64,000 nt of DNA, from the NCBI GenBank assembly GCA_029204225.1, contig CM055100.1, forward strand, positions 9,252,713 through 9,316,712. The letters are read 5' to 3'. Position numbers and translations under genes: made by a program. A model generated the notes under the pieces. That model ran no database searches, had not been told where the DNA came from, and worked only from the letters and a program-made list of their open reading frames with translations. This document shows, one piece after another, positions 60,301-64,000 of this stretch. This DNA comes from Diphasiastrum complanatum. Its lineage: Eukaryota; Streptophyta; Lycopodiopsida; Lycopodiales; Lycopodiaceae. Each line of letters opens with the position of its first letter. Positions within the stretch are counted from its first letter, which is position 1.

Positions 60301-63300
60301 CGGAATAGGGCCAACACACGCCTCTTCCTGGTAACAAAAGTGACCAGGCGCATGGCCGTAGAAGTGACCTGCAACACAGAGATCCGGTAAAAAATTTAGA
60401 CAGTAGTTGAGATGTGTTTAGCAGCATGGAGCAGGCGTCAATCAAGATAGCATAGCAAATGGAGAAACCAATACCTCTCTGATCCATGGAAGTGCACACA
60501 GGTCATGGATGAGCAAGTCTATGCAATGCGCAGCACAAGGTGTCCACACAATGCTGGGGTGCTCCCTCGTCATAATCTCTCCTATCTGCTTGCAGTTCGA
60601 AGCGTTGTCTGTGACAACCTGAACCACATGCTCTACTCCAATGTCAACAATAACATCTCTGATAACCTCCCATATGAAATCGGCTGTGATGGCGTCACCA
60701 CCTCGAGTGGCATCCACGCCACGTAGGAATAGTGTGCCAAGCAGGCAAGAAACCAAGACATTGATGACGGATCGCCGACGAATGTCGGTCCATCCATCAC
60801 TCAATATCGTGCATCCATACCTGCCACAAAACACCCATTAGCCAAATGCAAAAATTGCGCCACGAGTCAACCCTAAACGCATGCAATGGGTTTATGGAAA
60901 CAAAGTACTTACATCTGCCAAGCTGAGCGAATGGAACTCAGCTCCCGCATAATGGTCTCCTCCTCCTGATGAAGTATCCTGCCTCGCAATGCCTCTCGTC
61001 TGGGAGGCGTCCATCTAGCATCCACGGCTGCCATCTGTGCGCAAAACTCTCTGAACACCCAAGTGTCAACAACAGCAAAGGAAATGCCGCACTCGTACAA
61101 GAACTGGCCAGCAAGTCGAGTGCACCGGGCCTGCTACTCTCTCTGCCACCCGCATCGATCAAGGGTCTGCTGTTTGGGCCTAACCTCTCTCTGCTGTGCA
61201 CATGGCGCTCGTGGTCTGGAGTTTCAGATTCTCAAAATGATGATGAATCAGTTTGAGAAGATGATCTTTCAGATATTTTAGCAAACGTAGTATCATAGTT
61301 CATATATTTGAGATTTTTAGCAATTGCAATATCAGAATTATTGTTATTGTGACCTTCTACATCCCTATCTTTATGAAAAGCTAGATTGGCACTATTTGTA
61401 GTTTCAAATTCTCAAAATGCTCAAAATTCTCAAAATTACATTTTCTTGCTCTCAAGTAAAATGAAATTTAAGTCACATTACAATTGAATATGCAAAATCT
61501 TCATGATTTGAAATTCAAAGTTTCACTTATTCACAATCTCAGAATTGATAGCCACAATCTTAGAACTAGCCTTCGCGATTTTAGGATCAATATTTTGGAT
61601 TTTAAAATTCATGAATATATTTGGTATGGGGAATGAGCATGAACGGGTCTCAAGTTCTTGTGGTGAGGATTCCTAAACATGGAGTACACCATGTTAGGAG
61701 GGAAAGAATATGAGCGACAACTTTCACTTCAAAACATAGCAAAATTTTGATACTGGCAAATTGAGTAGTACTTATGACTTACAAAATCTAATAAGTGAAA
61801 AGAGTTCGAGTTATGACCATTCCATACAATATTTAAAAAGTGAAGAAAATGTCATTGAACATATACATTTCTGAGTTTAGTAATGATTGGAAGATGTTAA
61901 AATGTTTAAGGAACATATATGTGAGAGCAGATTCATGTTTGGGTTACAATTTAAAACGAGTACCATACTAGGAGTTGTGTATCCTCACATAAGTTAACAA
62001 TGATTTAAAGTAAATCTAGTCAATCTTACTTCGCAGAAAATTCAGTATAAAAATTAGCACGTCTGCTATGCAACATTAGGTGGTTGCAACATTGTTGCCT
62101 AGAAACCAATAAGAGAAAGAGTAGCAACATCTATTGGCAACATGTATTACTACCGCCTCCTAAAATGGTTTGCCTCCCATTGAGAATAGTACTTGTGGTT
62201 ATGGCTTGCATAGCTATCAATCACCAACTTTCCACTACAACAATAACATGGCAGATTAAATGTGTGTCATCCAATCCAAAGAAAATCTTACTTCTGCCTC
62301 ATTGAGGCATTCATTCTAATGGTCAAATCACAAAGCTTTTAAGGGTCTGAAAAAATATAAATATACATAAATTGGAGGTTCAGCTAAAATGGATATAGAA
62401 TGTAGCTCCTTATTGCATGGTTCTAGATTTCACATGCTTTGCATGCAAGTCTATATGTATGCCTTGTTAAGCTTGTACCTATGATGTTGTTGTATTGCAC
62501 TTCCTAATTTTATCAGTTCCCAAGCTTCTTGATCACTAGTTACTTCACTTTGCTAGTGACATGTTTGTTGTGACTCGTTATTCAATAGAGCAACAACTAA
62601 AGCAAGAAAGGCCACTGAAAACAGCGATTTTTGGGATTTTGCATTTTTTTTTTGGGCTTTAAAATCATCTTTTATTGAAAGAATGTTTTGGGCCCCAACT
62701 TTGGGCCTCATGGACTGCTGGGGCTTTGCCAGCATACATTAGAGCACCCAGTTTTCTATCTAGAAAAGAATTTCCTCCGTTGCTTCCGCAACCTTCATCG
62801 GCCTCCTTCCTTTTGAATTTTGCTTGGAATCTTTTTGTCGGTGCACTAGAGATGGGATAAAATTGCAGGCAAGGGTTTTGGACCATTGTGAGCCGGTGTG
62901 CATGGTGGCTGATTTATTATCTACACTATTTCTTAAAATTTATTCGCTCATGTGGCTATGGCATGCATGATATAATAAGGGATGAAGGCAATGCTTCAAT
63001 TTACGGTATTTTATCTCTTATTCCTCAGGGTGCACTGATGCTTTGTGGAACCGTCGATGCAAAAGGGAAGCCAGTTTTGCTATGTTCTTACAATGACAAC
63101 ACCGTCCGCCTCTTCGAACTTCCAACGTAAGACTTTATAGATGATGATATTTTTATAGTTATTCCTCCATGCTTGTGGTCCTTTTTAGACTTTAATGTCA
63201 TATATGCAGTAACTCTATTCAAGACTTCTTCTAGGTTAACTGATAAATTGCATGCTGATATTAGATGAGCTTCAACCTTCTGTATTCCCATCTTGTTTGG

Positions 63301-63744
63301 TTTTAAGAGCTCATGCCAACTTCAGCAAAGTGCTTTCTGCAAATAGTACCAATTCCATCTTCAGTCTCTAGTTTTCAGACGTACAAAATTTTGAGTTTGC
63401 TAATCTGATAATTGGTTGAGATTAGCCTTATTAGAGATAAAAATAGCATGTGCCTATCCTCAGTGGCTATACTTCTTGAAGGCACATTTTCTTCTTGATA
63501 TATTAGTCTTTGGTGTACTATGCTATATGAACTCTATGGAATAGTTTGATTGTTGCATTCCTCAACAACAAGATCATGTCCCTTGATACCTTTATGCAGG
63601 TTTGCAGACAGAGGGATGCTGTTTTTCAATGATGAAGTTAGGGCTTTGCAGGTGGGACCAGGTAATCTGGTTTTTTCCGGAGACAGTGCGGGAGATGTTA
63701 AAGTGTGGTGCTGGTCTCCAGCTTTATCTGCTGGTGTTGCGTAG
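30234..63744 (+). CDS. ZFWD: CCCH zinc finger-WD40 protein (ZFWD family), 9 exons
   Basis: Exons: 30234-30719, 31564-31659, 39669-39758, 40047-40148, 40729-40875, 51337-51456, 51584-51664, 63029-63126 and 63600-63744. All borders are GT-AG. All junctions are phase 0 except between exons 8 and 9, and together they give 454 residues, close to plant ZFWD proteins. Two CCCH fingers (residues 33-51 and 125-143, both C-X7-C-X5-C-X3-H) precede a WD40 domain that fills the rest. CCCH fingers of this kind usually bind RNA, and WD40 propellers hold protein partners; the exact role is not known from sequence. Introns 2, 5 and 7 are 8.0, 10.5 and 11.4 kb and hold transposable elements, so 96 percent of the span is intron. 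No stop or frameshift was found in the exons, so the gene is probably functional despite the insertions. Confidence 0.93.
31564..31659 (+). CDS. ZFWD: ZFWD exon 2: first WD40 repeat
   Basis: 32 codons reading AVRGIALPTGSSLLYTGGQD and TVRVWDCDTGK. The GH (end of exon 1) and WD (this exon) are the classical repeat markers. The AG acceptor and GTAATT donor are clear. Confidence 0.95.
31918..32737. mobile_element. TIR element (TTGCAC family) carrying a gypsy scrap
   Basis: The left end reads AGTTGCACAGAAACGCATTT and the right end is roughly its inverted form (CGCATTTTTAGAAACGTGGTGCAACTT). The right part shares GGGCAATATGGGTATCA and TGTTTCGGGT with the elements at 37.66 and 53.83 kb, in opposite orientation. 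The interior holds a piece of gypsy integrase. No clear target duplication was seen, so the superfamily is not assigned. Confidence 0.55.
32119..32361 (-). pseudogene. Ty3/gypsy integrase fragment
   Basis: Minus-strand frame reading MEQMLQAYVSRRQSDWEKYL, then PLIEFAYNSSKHSATGYNPF and YGFEPRSPI. This is the conserved end of the gypsy integrase core. It covers only about 80 residues, lies inside the TIR element, and is followed by a partly repeated flank (AAGGCCCTAATTGCCAA at about 32330 and 32390). Confidence 0.85.
33538..36620 (+). mobile_element. hAT transposase gene, copy A (multi-exon)
   Basis: Plus-strand exons with good splice sites: 33538 to about 33800 (BED-type finger, WRCLHCGGLFTGSLTRVRAH), about 33930-34444, 34537-34882 (DUF659 region, YGCTILSDGWTDIRRRSV and VTDNASNCKQMGEI), 34989-35395, 35504-35673, 35792-36129 and 36270 to about 36614. 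The 35792-36129 exon carries the hAT dimerisation region (PVSWWGYHGRGTGDLRRLAE and CERNWSTWALYHTQKRNRLS). An acidic tail follows and is cut off after RRPRGD, where copy B continues with a Gly/Arg-rich end. The link between the first two exons is uncertain. It lies in ZFWD intron 2, in the same orientation as the host gene. No terminal repeats were identified. Confidence 0.85.
37660..38370. mobile_element. TIR element (TTGCAC family), about 710 bp
   Basis: The left end is ATGCAACGTGTTTCTGAAAC and the right end is GTTTCAGAAACGTGTTT.., ending GGTGCAAC: imperfect inverted repeats rich in CGTTTCTGAAACG. The internal part shares GGGCAATATGGGTATCAG, TGAAAGCTC and TGTTTCGGGTGCAGGATG with 53.83-54.02 kb. 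It contains an 18-bp perfect palindrome (CGGGGGGCTAGCCCCCCG, 38099-38116). There is no coding capacity. Confidence 0.6.
38776..39442. mobile_element. hAT-type MITE, 667 bp, with 8-bp target duplication
   Basis: CACTGGAC occurs directly before (38768-38775) and after (39443-39450) the element. The ends are inverted: CTTAGTTGCCCGTTCCG on the left, and CTTAGAAGCCCGTTCCG when the right end is read in reverse, with two mismatches. Further GTTCCG palindromes follow inwards. An 8-bp duplication and short TIRs are the signature of hAT elements. There is no transposase. It lies just upstream of ZFWD exon 3. Confidence 0.85.
39669..40875 (+). CDS. ZFWD: ZFWD exons 3-5: WD40 repeats 2 to 4
   Basis: Exon 3 (39669-39758) reads GALLSESGWLFVGLPNEVK. 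Exon 4 (40047-40148) reads AWNMQTAAQQSLSGPKGQVH and LLFAGSQ. Exon 5 (40729-40875) reads DGSILAWKF and LWGHTGAVIALQTAGGRLYS, then GSMDKSIM. All join in phase 0. Exon 3 follows the 8.0 kb intron 2 and exon 5 precedes the 10.5 kb intron 5. Confidence 0.93.
41012..41016. repeat. Left target site duplication AGTAC
   Basis: AGTAC directly before the 5' LTR, identical to the 5 bp after the 3' LTR (46583-46587). Confidence 0.9.
41017..41419 (+). repeat. 5' LTR of copia element
   Basis: 403 bp starting TGTTGAAAAGTAATGCC and ending TTGCAAATCATCA. It has the TG..CA ends and is followed directly by the primer-binding site. Confidence 0.95.
41420..41431 (+). other. Primer-binding site (initiator tRNA-Met)
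   Basis: TGGTATCAGAGC, the standard plant copia primer-binding site, directly after the LTR. Confidence 0.95.
41889..43166 (+). pseudogene. Copia gag and protease region (broken)
   Basis: Gag starts at ATG 41889 (MASLGESS), hits a stop and shifts frame, then reads VWKFKMANILMDKNCWEVMA, DAADAWTILKSMFE and LLLQEEMRRKNLSE. The stop at about 42281 stands where a Trp would be expected (TGA for TGG). A CCHC zinc knuckle, CNYCGKYGHFAFEC, lies at 42646-42688. The protease active site WYIDSGASKHMTSHRDWF starts near 42824. A frameshift near 42895 moves reading to MVSMYAVRGKGTIAVQLSSG and VLHVPGLAKNLLSVG. The frame is then cut at 43166 by the inserted LTR-like element. Confidence 0.9.
43167..44084. mobile_element. 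918-bp LTR-like insertion nested in copia pol
   Basis: The segment starts TGTTGCGCC and ends TTTACAACA (inverted TGTTG/CAACA ends). It is flanked by the 5-bp duplication CTAAT at 43162-43166 and 44085-44089. The copia reading frame is exactly continuous across the insert if it and one CTAAT copy are ignored (LYTTIPTN, then REKLWHERYGH). TG..CA ends with a 5-bp duplication indicate a solo LTR of another LTR retrotransposon. It is more GC-rich than its surroundings. Open frames inside it are short and show no domain. Confidence 0.85.
44090..44640 (+). pseudogene. Copia integrase region (broken)
   Basis: The zinc-binding part (LWHERYGHLSYKSL, then CEACSLGKQ) shows the HHCC pattern. The core has LVHSDLCGPM, YLMTFVDDFSRKVWVYF and LRSDKGGEYISDEF, matching the catalytic DDE region, and ends at APHTP. 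TAG codons interrupt it at about 44231 and twice in a row at 44577-44582. Glutamines are the usual residues at the latter place (HTPQQNG). Confidence 0.9.
44583..46165 (+). pseudogene. Copia integrase tail, reverse transcriptase and RNase H
   Basis: An open stretch of 274 codons (44583-45407) contains the integrase end (NSFWAEAVATAIFLLNRSPT, VFGCTPYAHIP) and passes quickly to RT (YDETFAPVAKMTSIRTVLAI, QMDAKSAFLNGHLQEEVYME, ALYGLKQAPRAWY). The catalytic box is VIYVDDLLITGS. Some linker between FLGYSEG and DYDETFAP is missing, suggesting an internal deletion. After a TAG at about 45405, RNase H continues from 45414 (LVGNLIYLTTTRPDIAYAVG, SDSDWVGDRDDRRST, ALSSTKAEYR). It shifts frame near 45970 and ends with DIFTKPLSKDKFEKFRTLLG. 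Confidence 0.92.
46166..46174 (+). other. Polypurine tract of copia element
   Basis: AAGGGGGGG directly before the 3' LTR. Confidence 0.9.
46175..46582 (+). repeat. 3' LTR of copia element
   Basis: 408 bp, starting TGTTGAAAAGTAATGCC and ending TTGCAAATCATCA. It differs from the 5' LTR by about 11 substitutions, one T insertion and two extra CT units in the internal CT run. Confidence 0.95.
46585..46768. repeat. 92-bp tandem duplication next to copia element
   Basis: Two copies (46585-46676 and 46677-46768), each starting TACATCACAGAAAGATCATC. They look identical by eye. The first copy begins inside the AGTAC target duplication. Confidence 0.9.
46770..48400. other. Intron 5 sequence, mostly unrecognised
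   Basis: A/T-rich DNA without a recognisable gene. A minus-strand frame at 48408-48136, rich in Arg, Lys and Ser, directly precedes the gypsy chromodomain remnant in antisense and is probably a shadow of eroded gypsy sequence. Confidence 0.4.
48433..48618 (+). pseudogene. Ty3/gypsy chromodomain remnant
   Basis: The frame reads FDPVWDGRPVEEATWEPIDV, the core of the chromodomain found at the end of chromovirus (gypsy) integrases, where W-xG-xPxEEATWE is typical. It ends soon after, as chromodomains do. Upstream integrase is not readable. Confidence 0.8.
48979..49060 (+). other. Possible gypsy polypurine tract and LTR start
   Basis: GAAGTGGGGGTCC, followed by TGTTAGGAGGGCGCAC, sits about 360 bp after the chromodomain remnant, the expected place for the polypurine tract and 3' LTR. 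No second LTR was found, so the call is weak. Confidence 0.35.
49655..49950. repeat. CCCTAA-type repeats and (CT)n microsatellites
   Basis: AAACCCTAACCCTAAAAAAC and similar units (about 49670-49695) are followed by CT-rich runs (49738-49778 and 49928-49949) and CT-rich spacer DNA. Confidence 0.85.
49986..50411 (+). CDS. Hypothetical 141-codon frame in intron 5
   Basis: An open frame containing FGMGSSVKPLYYRSCVEVDY and LEGNYRLYRYTPMTL. I recognise no domain. Related-looking acidic and Arg-rich sequence continues in another frame to about 50560, so it could be a scrap of a transposon gene. There is no splice or start evidence, so it may be non-coding. Confidence 0.15.
   Translation: MFLARLHTSGNVTLLVSLYHHLRRVHVTIFASLSIRPICREFGMGSSVKPLYYRSCVEVDYLFTLGIQIQHNHMDRGLYWDNLDSQRLRMTAILSLDVEHATRLEGNYRLYRYTPMTLHSLIIYEDPRCIASMIEEMMILR
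51337..51664 (+). CDS. ZFWD: ZFWD exons 6-7: WD40 repeat
   Basis: Exon 6 (51337-51456) reads VWDLSNGQCLQTLHGHSNVV and LLCWEQFLLSCSLDGFIK. Exon 7 (51584-51664) reads VWQANASGTLEVAYTFPEDS and ends before GTAAGT. The repeat begun in exon 5 is completed here, which confirms splicing across the copia-bearing intron. Confidence 0.93.
51871..52170. repeat. Tandem duplication, about 155 bp x 2
   Basis: Two similar copies, starting near CTGATACCAAGATGAAAC (about 51872) and CTGATACCAAGTTGAAAC (about 52027). They share GTAACACCATAATAGATC and GGGTAACTAGACAATGTATG. Mismatches and one indel separate them. Confidence 0.85.
52200..53750. other. Intron 7 sequence, unrecognised
   Basis: No recognisable gene. 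It contains a CA/CGCA-rich tract (about 52170-52230) and another near 53515-53540. Open frames of up to 133 codons have no known motif. Confidence 0.4.
53761..53824. repeat. Left copy of a 65-bp direct repeat around hAT copy B
   Basis: The sequence from TGATCATGAATCTGTT to AGTATCATAGTTCATAT recurs, with a few changes, at 61238-61305, in the same orientation and on the far side of hAT copy B. Confidence 0.8.
53826..54020. mobile_element. TIR element (TTGCAC family), left end only
   Basis: CATAGTTGCACTGCGTTTCTGAAACGCG, followed by the GGGCAATATGGGTATCAGGTG and TGTTTCGGGTGCAGGATG blocks, matches the left part of the element at 37.66 kb. No right end was found before the CT repeats. Confidence 0.65.
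54068..54338. repeat. (CT)n microsatellites
   Basis: CT runs at about 54068-54140 (interrupted) and 54286-54338. Confidence 0.95.
55072..55549 (-). repeat. LTR of non-coding element (3' LTR)
   Basis: On the minus strand this is the downstream LTR, preceded by the polypurine tract. It differs from its partner at only a handful of positions, suggesting a recent insertion. Confidence 0.93.
57940..58075. repeat. Short repeats inside the non-coding LTR element
   Basis: Phrases of the form CAGCGATCTGACCTGCTGTC and variants recur about five times at spacings of roughly 20-40 bp. They lie near the primer-binding-site end of the element, where packaging or leader signals would be expected. Confidence 0.6.
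58485..58961 (-). repeat. LTR of non-coding element (5' LTR)
   Basis: On the minus strand this is the upstream LTR, directly followed by the primer-binding site. The outer flank is GCCCT, as at the other end. Confidence 0.93.
61238..61305. repeat. Right copy of the 65-bp direct repeat around hAT copy B
   Basis: The sequence from TGATGATGAATCAGTTTG to AGTATCATAGTTCATAT matches 53761-53824. Confidence 0.8.
61306..63028. other. End of intron 7, no feature recognised
   Basis: A/T-rich DNA leading to ZFWD exon 8. No recognisable gene, element ends or repeats. Confidence 0.5.
63029..63744 (+). CDS. ZFWD: ZFWD exons 8-9: last WD40 repeats and stop
   Basis: Exon 8 (63029-63126) reads GKPVLLCSYNDNTVRLFELP and splits a Thr codon. 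Exon 9 (63600-63744) reads FADRGMLFFNDEVRALQVGP, then GNLVFSGDSAGDVKVWCWSP, and ends with TAG. These match the C-terminal repeats of plant ZFWD proteins. About 250 bp follow before the window ends; no AATAAA is visible in them. Confidence 0.93.
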
Positions 63745-64000
63745 AAAATCGAAAGGACTCTGTCGACATGAGTTGAAACAAGAATCATAGCATTGAATGT
63801 TGTTGAACCCTTGGTAGCGAGAATGGCAATCTCTGTCCTCTAAACTGTAACATTTTATGGCCACGCTGGTGGGGATTGACATTTATCGAGTAATAGTGTT
63901 GTTCCCTGTAGTCTCTTTCACGGTTTACCTGCCAGGACGCTTGGGGTTGCCTGTTCTGCAGATTGCTAATGTTTAACTTATGCAAGGAGCAATCACCAGT

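Larger units (their letters stand above)
54380..61218 (-). mobile_element. hAT transposase gene, copy B (inverted, 5'-truncated, split by an LTR element)
   Basis: The minus-strand counterpart of copy A. From 61218 down it has the segment before DUF659 (YECGISFAVVDTWVFREFCA), DUF659 (60834-60442), the middle exon (60377-59916), the RRREISRIWEARWDYF exon, the dimerisation exon (59565-59230) and the acidic tail. The exon order and splice sites match copy A, and the open frames are intact except for the insertion at 55072-58961. It begins at the place matching about 34138 of copy A and so lacks the BED finger. At the other end it runs further than copy A, with a Gly/Arg-rich tail and a SDDGSYHDSDEP ending near 54465. 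Confidence 0.85.

Noticed and set aside
33538-61305. Reading hAT copies as exons of the ZFWD gene
   Set aside because: ZFWD exons join in phase without them, and copy B is in the opposite orientation.

Overview
This is nuclear DNA from a land plant with a large, repeat-rich genome. Genes have many GT-AG introns, some of 8 to 11 kb. The rest is mostly degraded Ty1/copia, Ty3/gypsy, CACTA and hAT elements, long (AG)n/(CT)n microsatellites and telomere-like repeats. A fern, lycophyte or gymnosperm would fit, but the sequence alone does not settle the clade. There is no sign of bacterial or organellar DNA.

Two host genes can be built exon by exon on the + strand. The first (3646-10539, 13 exons) encodes an unusual protein of about 980 residues. 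It has an N-terminal C2-type beta-sandwich, a very long polar linker, one short hydrophobic segment and a C-terminal LysM domain. Exon 6 carries an apparent one-base frameshift. The second (30234-63744, 9 exons) encodes a 454-residue protein with two CCCH zinc fingers followed by WD40 repeats, the plant ZFWD family. Its 1.4 kb of coding sequence is spread over 33.5 kb.

Layout: 1-2200 holds scrambled copia fragments (- strand); 2500-2720 a tandem repeat; 3.2-10.5 kb the C2/LysM gene; 10.5-14.1 kb largely featureless; 14.2-15.3 kb a copia gag piece and a cluster of GCGTGGAT palindromes; 15.9-20.5 kb a divergent pair of CACTA (En/Spm)-type genes; 20.7-25.6 kb further copia remnants; 27.1-29.7 kb simple and telomere-like repeats; 30.2-63.7 kb the ZFWD gene.

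The ZFWD introns hold the best-defined mobile DNA. Intron 2 has a TIR element carrying a gypsy integrase scrap, a multi-exon hAT transposase gene (copy A), another TIR element and a 667-bp hAT MITE with an 8-bp target duplication. Intron 5 has a full-length copia element with 5-bp target duplications, split by a 918-bp LTR-like insertion with its own 5-bp duplication, then a gypsy chromodomain remnant. Intron 7 has a second, inverted hAT copy (B), itself interrupted by a 3.9 kb LTR element with no coding capacity that I can recognise. hAT copies A and B form a long inverted repeat around exons 3-7, which could affect splicing or produce circular RNA. All gene models are read by eye from splice sites and reading frames; no transcript data or searches were available.
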